A stretch of DNA of 64,000 nt from SURF-32 sp964648365. Its GTDB lineage: Bacteria > Planctomycetota > Phycisphaerae > UBA1845. The DNA lies in contig CAZYLK010000001.1 in assembly GCA_964648365.1 (NCBI GenBank), positions 13,758 through 77,757 of the forward strand, written 5' to 3'. This document shows, piece after piece, positions 33,613-42,520 of this stretch. The translations under genes were made by a program, and so were the position numbers. Below the pieces are notes generated by a model that was given only the letters and a program-made list of their open reading frames with translations, ran no database searches and had not been told where the DNA came from. Position 1 is the stretch's first letter. Each line of letters opens with the position of its first letter.

Positions 33613-34716
33613 ATGGACCAACCACCGGACAATCCACCGCAGGCATCCAAGGCTCCAAGCGCGCGGAAGCCCGAAGACGACCTGGCCGCGGCCGTCGATC
33701 ATCGCCCGCTGACGCCCAAGGCGGGGACATCCGGCGGCGCTTCGAGTCACGGCGCCGCGGGCGCCCAAAGCGCCCGCTGGTTCGGCCTGCGCAAGCCCGC
33801 CGGCCGGGTCCAGATCATTCTTCTGGGCATCGCCTGCATCGTCTGCGTCTTCGGCGCCTGGTCGATCCTGACCTCCGGCGTGCCGGAAGAGCGCATCTGG
33901 GGGCCGACCGTCCTGCCCAGCCCGTCCGAGACCTTTAACGCATTCCCGACCCTGTGGACCGACCGCGAACTGATGCGCAATACCGGCGTCACGCTCAAGC
34001 GGGTGGTGCTGGGATTCGCCCTCGCCTGCATCGTCGGCGTTCCCATCGGCGTCGCGTGCGGCTGCTTTGGCCCGATCGGGGCATTCATGGCGCCATTGAC
34101 GCTGGTGGGGCGAAACATCCCCATCGCCGCGCTGATTCCGCTGACGTTTTCGCTGTTCGGCATTGGCGAGCAGCAGAAAATCATGTTCATCTTCATCGCA
34201 TGCGTCGCCTTCATCATCGCCGACACGGCCGGGGCCATTGCGGACGTGGAGGAGCGATACGTCGATACGGCCTTTACACTCGGCGCGAGGACGCGGCAGA
34301 TCATCATGAAGGTGCTCGTGCCGCTGGCGATCCCATCGGTGTTCAACTCGCTGCGAGTGCTGTTCGGCCTGGCGTTCGGCTACATCATGCTGGCGGAACT
34401 GGTCAAGTTCGGCGGCGAGGCGGGCGGACTCGGCGACATCATCATCATGTCCCAGCGCCGCGGCCAGCGCGAGCACATCCTGCTCGTCCTGATGATCATC
34501 CCGCTGATCGCCCTGGGGCTGGACCGCATCCTGTTTCTCATCCAACGCAGCCTCTTCCCGCATCGCTACGGCGGGCGCGGAATGCTCAATCGCGGGTTCG
34601 CTGTCGTGGTGCATCGCTGGGAGGACTTCAAGGGGCTGTTCTGGACATCCGGCGCAGGGGCATCGGCTGACGGTCCGGGTGCGAGCTCCGACAACGCGCG
34701 AGGGACCGGCGCATGA
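33613..34716 (+). CDS. ABC transporter permease (SsuC/TauC-like)
   Basis: A 367-residue inner-membrane permease. The ATG at 33613 (MDQPPDNPPQ) is chosen; an upstream GTG frame is derived from the repeat. After about 70 disordered residues come six or so membrane segments (VQIILLGIACIVCVFGAWSI, VVLGFALACIVGVPIGVACG, IMFIFIACVAFIIADTAGAI) and the EAA loop (DTAFTLGARTRQIIMKVLVPLAIP). It pairs with the ATPase, whose start overlaps its stop (ATGA), and with the SBP/OmpA fusion. Confidence 0.9.
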   Translation: MDQPPDNPPQASKAPSARKPEDDLAAAVDHRPLTPKAGTSGGASSHGAAGAQSARWFGLRKPAGRVQIILLGIACIVCVFGAWSILTSGVPEERIWGPTVLPSPSETFNAFPTLWTDRELMRNTGVTLKRVVLGFALACIVGVPIGVACGCFGPIGAFMAPLTLVGRNIPIAALIPLTFSLFGIGEQQKIMFIFIACVAFIIADTAGAIADVEERYVDTAFTLGARTRQIIMKVLVPLAIPSVFNSLRVLFGLAFGYIMLAELVKFGGEAGGLGDIIIMSQRRGQREHILLVLMIIPLIALGLDRILFLIQRSLFPHRYGGRGMLNRGFAVVVHRWEDFKGLFWTSGAGASADGPGASSDNARGTGA

Positions 34717-35615
34717 GCGGCGCAACTCCGCATCGCAATACCGGCGACTCCGGCGCGAGAAGCGTGACCGATTCCACGGCCACGGTTGACCGGCCCCGTG
34801 CCGCGCCGGCATCGCCCCTCCCCCCCGTCGTCGAGTTTCGCAACGTCACCAAGACCTACGCCGCCGGTACGCCCAAGGCCTACACCGCCATCAAGGACGT
34901 GACCTTCACCGTCGAAGACCTTGTCGATCATGGCGAGTTCATCACCGTCCTCGGCCCCAGCGGCTGCGGCAAAAGCACGATCCTTCGACTGATCGCCGGG
35001 CTGGCCCCCCAGCACCCGCCGACGACCGGCGACGTACTCGTCCTGGGCAGCCCCGTGACCGGCCCCGGCGCCGACCGCGGCATGGTTTTCCAGGACTACA
35101 CCAGCTTCGACCACCGGACCGTGCTCGACAACGTCACCTTCGGCCTGGAGTGCCGCGGCGTGCCGCGCGATGAGCGCTATGCCATCGGCCGCGAGTGGAT
35201 CCGCCGCGTCGGCCTGGCGGAGGCCGATGAGCACAAATACCCGCACCAGCTTTCCGGCGGGATGCGGCAGCGCGTCGCCATCGCCCGCACGCTGGTCCTG
35301 CGGCCGCGGATCATCCTGATGGACGAGCCGTTCGGAGCCCTCGACCCACAGACTAGGATGCACATGCAGGATCTGCTCGTGTCTTTGTGGCGGAACGTCC
35401 AAGCCACGGTGTTTTTCGTGACCCACTCGATCGAGGAGGCGGTCTACCTGGGCGACCGGGTGTACGTCCTCAGCAGCGCCCCCGGCCGGCTGGTCGAGGA
35501 GCGAAAAGTCCCCCCGCCCGACCGCCCCGCCCTGGCGATGCGCAAGGAGCGTGAATTTCAGGAGACGGTGGCGTACATTCGCGACCTTGTGACCCGACTG
35601 GACGAGGGAAGCTGA
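34713..35615 (+). CDS. ABC transporter ATP-binding protein (SsuB/TauB-like)
   Basis: A 300-residue ATPase with Walker A GPSGCGKST, Q-loop FQDYTSFDHRT, signature LSGGMRQR, Walker B ILMDEPFGALD and the H-loop THSIEEA. This set matches the nitrate/sulfonate/taurine importer group. It has an N-terminal ~35-residue disordered extension. It is translationally coupled to the permease and completes the importer of the PspA cluster. Confidence 0.92.
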   Translation: MSGATPHRNTGDSGARSVTDSTATVDRPRAAPASPLPPVVEFRNVTKTYAAGTPKAYTAIKDVTFTVEDLVDHGEFITVLGPSGCGKSTILRLIAGLAPQHPPTTGDVLVLGSPVTGPGADRGMVFQDYTSFDHRTVLDNVTFGLECRGVPRDERYAIGREWIRRVGLAEADEHKYPHQLSGGMRQRVAIARTLVLRPRIILMDEPFGALDPQTRMHMQDLLVSLWRNVQATVFFVTHSIEEAVYLGDRVYVLSSAPGRLVEERKVPPPDRPALAMRKEREFQETVAYIRDLVTRLDEGS

Positions 35616-35620
35616 CGCGC

Positions 35621-36508
35621 ATGCGCCGCCCGGCCGGAAAACTCGGCACCTATCTGAAGGCAGCGTTCACCCACCACTGGAACCTGCTGGCCTTTTTCGG
35701 TGCGCTGGGTTTTTCCCTGCTCAGCGGCATGCCGGACGTGCTGATCCCTCTGGTGGTGGCCGGCGAGATGGTCTATGTGGGCGGGCTGGCCGCGCATCCG
35801 AAGTTCCAGGCCTACATCGACGCCCAGGCGGCCAAGGCGGTCCGGCAGGACGGCTCGTCCCGCTCGCAGCAGATGCTCAATACCATGCTGCGCCGGCTCC
35901 CGCCGCGCACGATTGACCGGTTCGAGACGCTGCGCAACCGCTGCCTGGAACTGCGACAACTCGCCCTGGAACTGAAAGACCCCGGCCACACCGGCGGCGC
36001 GCGCCCGCTCGACGACATGCAGATGTCCGGCCTGGACCGGCTGCTGTGGATCTACCTGCGGTTGCTGTTTACCGAGCATTCGCTGGAGCGCTTCCAGGAG
36101 CGCACCCACCCGTCGCAGGTCGAAGCGGACATCGAGGCGCTGGAGGCCCAGCTTTCCGACAGCGCGTCGATCGCCGACGACATTCAGCGGCAGAAGGTTC
36201 AGCGCACCCTTCAGGACAACCTCCAGACCTGCCGCGACCGGCTCGCCAACCTGCAGAAAGCCCGTGACAACCTCACGGTGGTCAAGCTCGAACTCGACCG
36301 GCTGGAAAACAAAATCCGCGCCTTAAGCGAACTGCCCCTCAACCGCCAGGAGCCCGACTACATCACTGCCCAGGTGGACGCGGTGGCATCGAGCATGGTG
36401 CAGACCGAGCAGACGATGAACGAACTGCAATTCGCCACCGGCCTGGAAACGGCCGACGAAGCCGTGCCGCCGCTGATGAGCCGGCCGGTGGCGATGATGC
36501 AGGAATAG
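35621..36508 (+). CDS. Membrane-associated coiled-coil protein of the PspA cluster
   Basis: A 295-residue protein of unknown function starting 5 bp after the ABC ATPase gene. Two closely spaced hydrophobic segments (LLAFFGALGFSLLSGM and VLIPLVVAGEMVYVGGLA) form a membrane hairpin near the N-terminus. The rest is mostly coiled coil (QRTLQDNLQTCRDRLANLQK, LDRLENKIRALSEL). It may connect the transporter to PspA. The stop TAG (36506-36508) is within a heptamer repeat array, as for the vWA gene. Confidence 0.8.
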   Translation: MRRPAGKLGTYLKAAFTHHWNLLAFFGALGFSLLSGMPDVLIPLVVAGEMVYVGGLAAHPKFQAYIDAQAAKAVRQDGSSRSQQMLNTMLRRLPPRTIDRFETLRNRCLELRQLALELKDPGHTGGARPLDDMQMSGLDRLLWIYLRLLFTEHSLERFQERTHPSQVEADIEALEAQLSDSASIADDIQRQKVQRTLQDNLQTCRDRLANLQKARDNLTVVKLELDRLENKIRALSELPLNRQEPDYITAQVDAVASSMVQTEQTMNELQFATGLETADEAVPPLMSRPVAMMQE

Positions 36509-36537
36509 CGAATAGCGAATGGCGAATAACGAATGAA
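36502..36537. repeat. 7-bp tandem repeat array joining two genes
   Basis: GGAATAGCGAATAGCGAATG...CGAATAACGAATGAAG. The TAG stop of the coiled-coil gene and the ATG start of argH (36533) are both inside the array. The ends match the left arm at 31278-31314. Confidence 0.9.
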
Positions 36538-37894
36538 GAAAGGCGATTCCCAACCCACTCCGTCGCGCCTCTGGGACAAGGGCGACGCGCTCGATCGGTT
36601 GATCCATGCATTTACCGTCGGTGACGATCCGCAGGTGGACCTTCACCTGGTGTACTGGGACTGCCTCGGCTCGGCCGCACATGCGCGGACGCTGGAGAAG
36701 GCCGGCGTGCTCACGAGCGAGGAGTGCGCCGGGCTGATCGCCGGGCTTGCCGAAATCGCACGGCTTGCGTCGGAGGGCCGATTCGAGATTCCGCTCGAAC
36801 TGGAAGATTGTCACACGGCCATCGAGGCGCACCTCACGACAACCGCAGGCGAGGCGGGGCAGAAGATTCACACGGGGCGCTCGCGCAACGACCAGGTCGC
36901 GACCGCGATGCGGCTCTACATGCGCCATCACGCGCTGCGGTGGATGGAACTGCTCGACCGGTTTGCGTGTGCCTGCCTGGAGCGGGCGCGGCGCGACGGC
37001 GACGTGCCGATGCCGGGGTATACGCATCTGCAACCGGCGATGCCGTCGAGCGTCGGGTTGTGGCTGGCGGCGTGGGCAGAGGCTGCCGTCGAGCACATGG
37101 CATCCGGGCTGGATCTGCTCCATCGCCTCGACCGCTGCCCGCTGGGGACCGGGGCCGGCTTCGGGATATCGCTGCCGCTGGATCGCCAATGGACGGCGGA
37201 GTTGCTCGGCTTTTCGAAGATTCAGCGCAATCCGATCGACGTGCAAAACAGCCGCGGGCGGTTCGAGACGTATTTCCTGCGCGTTGGCGTGGACGTTGCG
37301 GGAATGCTAGAGAAGCTGGCCGTGGATCTGGTGCTGTTTGCGACGCGCGAGTTCGGTTTCGTCAAGCTGCCGGTCGAGATGACCACCGGTTCGTCCATCA
37401 TGCCGCAGAAGCGCAATCCGGACGTGGTGGAACTGGTCCGCGGCCACGCGGGCGTGGTTCGCGGGCGGCTGGCGCAGCTCGAATGGGTCTGCGCGAAGTT
37501 GCCGTCGAGCTATCACCGCGACCTGCAATTGACCAAGGCGCCGGTCGTGGCTGGGGTGCAAGACGTGGATGCCATGCTGACCGTCATGACGCGCGTCGTG
37601 GACGGCCTCGCTTTTGACGCACAGCGGCTGCGTGCCGCGATGTCCGACGAACTGTACGCGGCAGATGCGGCCTACGCCCTGGTGCGCCAGGGCGTGCCGT
37701 TTCGCGAGGCGTATCGCCGCGTCGGCGCCGACATCGCTGGTGGCGCGTTTTCGGCCCCGGATGGGGCGGGCCATTCAGCCGGAAGCGTTCAGCCGCAGGC
37801 GCTGGGAGATCTCAACGAAGAACGCGCACGGCTGCTGGCCGCCGCGGAGGCGTTCCGCGGGCGGGAGCGGACGTGCAGTGCGTTGTTGAAATAG
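36533..37894 (+). CDS. argH: Argininosuccinate lyase
   Basis: A 453-residue lyase for the last step of arginine synthesis (argininosuccinate to arginine plus fumarate). It shows the family signature GSSIMPQKRNPD, plus HTGRSRNDQVATAMRL and PGYTHLQPAMP. The start ATG is the last ATGAAG of the heptamer array, with no clear ribosome binding site, so translation may depend on readthrough from the upstream gene 24 bp away. Otherwise intact. Confidence 0.95.
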   Translation: MKKGDSQPTPSRLWDKGDALDRLIHAFTVGDDPQVDLHLVYWDCLGSAAHARTLEKAGVLTSEECAGLIAGLAEIARLASEGRFEIPLELEDCHTAIEAHLTTTAGEAGQKIHTGRSRNDQVATAMRLYMRHHALRWMELLDRFACACLERARRDGDVPMPGYTHLQPAMPSSVGLWLAAWAEAAVEHMASGLDLLHRLDRCPLGTGAGFGISLPLDRQWTAELLGFSKIQRNPIDVQNSRGRFETYFLRVGVDVAGMLEKLAVDLVLFATREFGFVKLPVEMTTGSSIMPQKRNPDVVELVRGHAGVVRGRLAQLEWVCAKLPSSYHRDLQLTKAPVVAGVQDVDAMLTVMTRVVDGLAFDAQRLRAAMSDELYAADAAYALVRQGVPFREAYRRVGADIAGGAFSAPDGAGHSAGSVQPQALGDLNEERARLLAAAEAFRGRERTCSALLK

Positions 37895-38020
37895 CGAGCA
37901 CGACGGATGGCCGGCGACCGCTTCGCGACGACCGCCCCACACGTCACCGGCTGCGTCGCGGCGATCCAACAGTACGCCGATCACGCTGGGCAAATCGCAG
38001 CCGGATTCGACCGTCAAGCG

Positions 38021-38049
38021 CCGCCCGGGCTGACGCCCACGGCTCGCGG
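38021..38049. repeat. Degenerate palindromic repeat, GCGGGC family
   Basis: CCGCCCGGGCTGACGCCCAC followed by GGCTCGCGG resembles the GCGGGCTTCAGCCCGC unit with several substitutions. It lies in the short spacer after argH (37895-38073), which otherwise shows no gene. Confidence 0.55.
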
Positions 38050-38073
38050 CCGGCGCGTGTTCATGCACAATGA

Positions 38074-38424
38074 TCAGGCTGAACTTGCGGCCTTGACGCC
38101 TTTGTCGAGCGATCGGAACCAGTTCACCGCGTCCCGCCCGTAAAGGGGCACGACGTAGTCGTTGTGGTGTTTGTAATCGCGGCCCGGGGTCAGGCCCACC
38201 TCGCGCAACGCCTTCTTGACTTCGGTGACCTCCTTCTTGGTGGATACGCCAAGCCGAACCTCGTAGCCCTTCTTGTAGGCCGTGCCCATTGACTCGCGCC
38301 GCTGGGGATCCGGTGCGCGCACGTAGCCTCGTTCGGCGAAGACGCGCTGAAGGACGCGCCGGGCCGACGACTTTCCTGCACGCGCACCTCCATTTCTGGA
38401 CGCCCGTGACTTGCTGGTCGCCAT
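38074..38424 (-). CDS. Small basic conserved protein of unknown function
   Basis: A 116-residue protein from the ATG at 38424 (MATSKSRASRNGGARAGKSS). The basic N-terminal ~30 residues are followed by a compact alpha/beta region (GYEVRLGVSTKKEVTEVKKA, GLTPGRDYKHHNDYVVPLYG) rich in Lys, Arg and aromatic residues. A nucleic-acid-binding role is plausible but unproven. It is divergent from addA, with 108 bp between them. I do not recognise the family. Confidence 0.7.
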   Translation of the reverse strand: MATSKSRASRNGGARAGKSSARRVLQRVFAERGYVRAPDPQRRESMGTAYKKGYEVRLGVSTKKEVTEVKKALREVGLTPGRDYKHHNDYVVPLYGRDAVNWFRSLDKGVKAASSA

Positions 38425-38532
38425 TCCGTCTCTCCCTGTGTACTCGCGGCGCGGGTGTGACGGACCACGCCCCAAGCCGCGGAACTCCCTTTTTGGCTCC
38501 GGTCCGTCTCCTATGTTAGGATCGCTCCACCG

Positions 38533-41500
38533 ATGTCGGCAATAGCGCCCACGCCCCAACAGCGCCAGGCGATCGAAACCGCCGGGTGTGAAGTGATCGT
38601 TTCCGCGGCCGCGGGATCGGGCAAAACCTCCGTACTGGCCGGACGTTGCGCGTATCTGGTCTCCGAGGCGCCGGCGCCGTGGCGCTGTGATGCGGATGCA
38701 CTGCTGGTGCTCACTTTTACCGAGGCCGCGGCGGCGCAGATGCGCTCGCGGATCGTGGATCGGCTGCGGGAGCGGGTTCGCCAGCGCCCGGAGGATGCAC
38801 GGCTCCGACGGCAGTTGTCGCTGATCGACCTCGCAGAGATCGGCACGCTCCACGCGTTCTGCCTGTCGCTTGTGCGGCGCTATTTTTCGACACTGGGCGT
38901 CGACCCGGACGTCCGCGTCCTGGATGCGGACGAGGCGGCGCTGATCGAGCGTGACGCCATGGACGGCTTGTTCGAGCGCCTCTACGCGCGTCAAGCCGTC
39001 GGTGTGACAGGCGCGTCGGGGGGGGGGAACGCGGGCGCCGACGCCGGCAGGGGGGTGGCGGACGTTCTGGCCGGTCGGTTTGTCGAGCTGGTTGAGGTCT
39101 ACGGACTGGGGCGCGACGCTGCGATCGCGGAGGCGGTGCTGCGCCTGAGTCGTTTTCTCGACAGCCTGCCCGACCCCGAGGGATGGCTGCACACACATGT
39201 CCACGCCGCGGCTGCCAACCCCGCCGGCCTGGTGGATCGCAAACTGGCTCAACTTCGTGACGAGCTGGCGCGGCAACTCGAACATCTGCGGGCGCAGTGG
39301 GCGGCGATCGACGGGCAGGAGAGCCGATGCCGTCTGGTCAAAGATGCGCTGCGGGCGTACGGCGTCCAACTGAACGAATGGGCGGCGATGGCCGCCGCGC
39401 CCGCCGAAGGGGCCGATGCCGCCAGCGCCGGCGCCTGCCTGGATCGCCTGCGCGGCGCGATGGCGGCCTTCGAGTTCAAAAAACCGCACGGTGTCCGGCG
39501 CCGGCCGGGCGAAGAATTGCCGCCGCATGTGCGGTATGCGGTGGAGACGTTCGACGAGGTGCAGAAGGGCCTTTTCAGCGGACGGCTGATGAAAGCGTTC
39601 GGGCGGTTCAGCACGGCCGAGTGGATCGCGGGGGCGGGGGCCGTCGTGCCGCACGCCGCCGCGCTCGCGGACCTGGCGATCGAGTTTCGTGCGGAGTACC
39701 TGGCCCGCAAGCGGGCGCTGGGCGCGATCGACTTTTCCGATCTTGAGCGGCTGGCGTATACGCTGCTGTCGGCGGACGGAGAGGGCGGGGGCCAGGTCGC
39801 CGAGGAGCTTCGTGCTCGATTCGCGCACGTCTGCGTCGACGAGTTTCAGGACATCAACCCGCTGCAGGCGGCGATCATCCGTGCGGTGAGCCGGACCGGC
39901 GACGGGGCGAACCTCTTCGTCGTCGGCGATGTGAAGCAGAGCATCTATCGCTTCCGCCTCGCCGAGCCGGAGCTTTTTCTCGAGGCGTGGCGGCAGGGCC
40001 GCCAAACCGATCGAGGGGGGGCGATCCCGCTGCAGAGCAACTTCCGCAGCCGCAGCGAGGTGATCGGTTTTGCCAATCTGCTCTTCGAACAGTTGATGCG
40101 GCCGGGCGCGGGGGCGGTCGTGTACGATGATCACGCCCGGCTGGTCGCCGGCCGCGCCGACGCCGCTGCGCCGCCGCCGCAACTCGTCGAACTCCACCTG
40201 CTGGCTCGACGTCTGGACGCTGCGCCCGGCTCGGAAAATGCGGACGAATCGGGCGAGCACGCCGTCGACTCGCCCCCCCCCGACGGCGACGACGCGGTTC
40301 GCGCCTTTGATCCCACCGACCCGGCCGAGTGGAACCCGATCGAGCGCGAGGCGTTCCTGATCGGCCGCCGCATCGGGCAACTGATGACCGACGGATCCGT
40401 GACGCCCGATGGAAAGCGCCTCCAGTATCGCGACATCGCGATCCTGCTGCGGTCGACGAAGGTGAACGCCGCACAGGTCGCGGCCATGCTGACGTCGATG
40501 GGCATCCCCGTCCACAGCGACGCCGCCGTGCCCTTCCTGTCGTCGCAGGAAGTTCGCGAGATGCTCGATGCACTGCGCGTGCTCGACAACCCGCGTCAGG
40601 ACATTCCCCTGGCCGGGGTCATGCGAACCGGCGTCCTGGGCGAGTCGTTTACGGAAGACGAACTCGTTGAGATTCGCGCGATGGATCGTTCCGTGGCGTT
40701 CCACCAGGCGGTGCATCGATTCGGGCAGTCGGGTCCGGCCGGTGCGACGCAGCGGAAGCTGTCCCGCCTGCTGGCGACGATTGATCAGTATCGGCACGAG
40801 GCCGGCACGCGCCCGCTGGCCGACGTCGTCTGGGACATCTACGACCGCGGCGGCTATCTGGCGCACGTCGGCGGGTTGCCGCGCGGGCTTCATCGCCGTG
40901 CCAACCTGATTCACCTGCACGAGCGCGCCCGCCGGTTCGGTACGTTCCGCCGGCAGGGGCTGCACTACTTCCTGCGTTACATCGAGCTGCTGGAATCGCG
41001 CGACGCCGATCTGAGCGACTCCGCGCCGTCGCCCGGCGCGGAGGACGCGGTGCGGATCATGTCCATCCACATGGCCAAGGGTCTGGAGTTTCCCGTCGTG
41101 TTCCTGGCGGGCACCGGAACGCGGTTCAACATGCAGGACAGCCGCGGCATGATCCTGTTCAGCCGCCGGAGCGGCATCGGTCTGCGCGTCGTCGATCGAG
41201 ACAAGTACGTTCACTATCCGGGGCTGGCGCATTCACTGGTCGTCGATGAGGTCGAGCGGGACGCCCGCGAAGAAGAGCTGCGCGTGATGTACGTCGCGCT
41301 CACTCGGGCGCGCGAGAAGCTCATCGTCATCGGAACGCCCGTCTGCAAGGACATCGATGAGTGGGTCGCCGCCGCCCGGGGTACGGGTCGGCCGCCCACG
41401 CTCTACGCCGTGGACCGCGCCGGCTGCATGTTGGACTGGATCGTGCCGTGCATGGCGTCCGCGCCGGTCGGCGATGTCGCGTGGCCGGAGGGCGCCTCTT

Positions 41501-42501
41501 CAACGACAGTCGGGGCGCAGCCGGCGCGGGTGGGCCGCCTCGCCAATGTCCATGTTCATTCCGCCGACGATATGCGGGCCTGGCGCGTCGAGTCCAATGG
41601 GAACCGGCAGGAGGAGGCCGTCCGCCATGCCGCGGCGGTGCTGGCGCCGCTGCCGCCGGCCGAACCTGTTGCGGCCGCCCATCCGCGCGTCGAAGCCGTG
41701 GTGCGCCGACTGGACGCGCGCTACCCGTCGCTTGCAGTCACGTCCGTCCGTGCCGTCGTCGGCGCCAGCGAGGTCAAGCGTACGGCCGACGCCAGTGGAG
41801 ATTCCGAGCGAGCCGCGGGCCTCAGCCCGCGCGGACGCACCGGTCAGACATCGGCGGCGGCGGCGCAGGCGCCCGCAACGAAGCAGACCGCCCAGTCGGC
41901 GGGGCAGGCCCGGCCCGATCTGGAGGCGCCTTCCGCGCGCGCGGTTGCATCGGCTCGCGGGGAAGACGCCCGCCGTCGTGGCATCCTGACGCATCTCGTC
42001 TTGCAGCACGTGGATCTGTCCGCGGCGCGCGATCGCCCCGGCGTGGAGGCCGAAGTCGCCCGACTGGTTGACGCCGGGACGCTAGCGGCGGAGGACGTGG
42101 AGCACGTCGATGCAGACGGCATCGGCTGGTTTGTGACCACCGACCTGGCCGATCGCCTGCGCAGCGCGGGCGGCGCCTATCGCCGCGAGTTCCCCTACAT
42201 CGCCCGCGAGGATCCGGCGTTCTTCGACCCGCAGGTGCGGGCGGAGGATGACGAGGATCAGGTGCTCGTGCGCGGCATTATCGACGGCGTCCTGGAATCG
42301 CCCGACGGGGTGGCCGTGGTCGACTTCAAGACCGACCGGGTCGAACCGGGTGCTGTCGTGGAACGCGCTTTGCAATATCATGGGCAGATGGCGCTGTACG
42401 CGCGGGCGCTGGAGCGACTCCTGCGCAAACCGGTCGCGGCCGCCCACCTGGTGTTCCTGTCGCCCCGGGTGATTCACAGGATCGATGCGCCCGGTCGCTG
42501 A
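38533..42501 (+). CDS. addA: AddA-like UvrD-family helicase-nuclease
   Basis: A 1322-residue protein. Superfamily 1 helicase motifs are complete: Q-motif TPQQRQAI, Walker A AAAGSGKTSVL, Ia LVLTFTEAAAAQM, II VDEFQD, III VVGDVKQSIYRFR, V MSIHMAKGLEFPVV, VI YVALTRAREKL. The C-terminal PD-(D/E)XK nuclease has GIIDGVLESPDGVAVVDFKTDR. It should act in double-strand break repair as the AddAB subunit, but no addB lies adjacent. An in-frame palindromic repeat (41804-41836) is translated as SERAAGLSPRGRT within a low-complexity linker between helicase and nuclease. Confidence 0.92.
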   Translation: MSAIAPTPQQRQAIETAGCEVIVSAAAGSGKTSVLAGRCAYLVSEAPAPWRCDADALLVLTFTEAAAAQMRSRIVDRLRERVRQRPEDARLRRQLSLIDLAEIGTLHAFCLSLVRRYFSTLGVDPDVRVLDADEAALIERDAMDGLFERLYARQAVGVTGASGGGNAGADAGRGVADVLAGRFVELVEVYGLGRDAAIAEAVLRLSRFLDSLPDPEGWLHTHVHAAAANPAGLVDRKLAQLRDELARQLEHLRAQWAAIDGQESRCRLVKDALRAYGVQLNEWAAMAAAPAEGADAASAGACLDRLRGAMAAFEFKKPHGVRRRPGEELPPHVRYAVETFDEVQKGLFSGRLMKAFGRFSTAEWIAGAGAVVPHAAALADLAIEFRAEYLARKRALGAIDFSDLERLAYTLLSADGEGGGQVAEELRARFAHVCVDEFQDINPLQAAIIRAVSRTGDGANLFVVGDVKQSIYRFRLAEPELFLEAWRQGRQTDRGGAIPLQSNFRSRSEVIGFANLLFEQLMRPGAGAVVYDDHARLVAGRADAAAPPPQLVELHLLARRLDAAPGSENADESGEHAVDSPPPDGDDAVRAFDPTDPAEWNPIEREAFLIGRRIGQLMTDGSVTPDGKRLQYRDIAILLRSTKVNAAQVAAMLTSMGIPVHSDAAVPFLSSQEVREMLDALRVLDNPRQDIPLAGVMRTGVLGESFTEDELVEIRAMDRSVAFHQAVHRFGQSGPAGATQRKLSRLLATIDQYRHEAGTRPLADVVWDIYDRGGYLAHVGGLPRGLHRRANLIHLHERARRFGTFRRQGLHYFLRYIELLESRDADLSDSAPSPGAEDAVRIMSIHMAKGLEFPVVFLAGTGTRFNMQDSRGMILFSRRSGIGLRVVDRDKYVHYPGLAHSLVVDEVERDAREEELRVMYVALTRAREKLIVIGTPVCKDIDEWVAAARGTGRPPTLYAVDRAGCMLDWIVPCMASAPVGDVAWPEGASSTTVGAQPARVGRLANVHVHSADDMRAWRVESNGNRQEEAVRHAAAVLAPLPPAEPVAAAHPRVEAVVRRLDARYPSLAVTSVRAVVGASEVKRTADASGDSERAAGLSPRGRTGQTSAAAAQAPATKQTAQSAGQARPDLEAPSARAVASARGEDARRRGILTHLVLQHVDLSAARDRPGVEAEVARLVDAGTLAAEDVEHVDADGIGWFVTTDLADRLRSAGGAYRREFPYIAREDPAFFDPQVRAEDDEDQVLVRGIIDGVLESPDGVAVVDFKTDRVEPGAVVERALQYHGQMALYARALERLLRKPVAAAHLVFLSPRVIHRIDAPGR
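41804..41836. repeat. Palindromic repeat, GCGGGC family, inside addA
   Basis: AGCCGCGGGCCTCAGCCCGC with the same flanks as the hypF copies, in frame in addA. It sits in a linker where added residues should be tolerated. Confidence 0.88.
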
Positions 42502-42520
42502 CCGGGGGATGGAATGCTGT

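Noticed and set aside
38425..41232. A very long minus-strand open frame opposite addA
   Set aside because: It is the antisense shadow of a high-GC gene; only its last ~116 codons (38074-38424) outside addA look like real protein.
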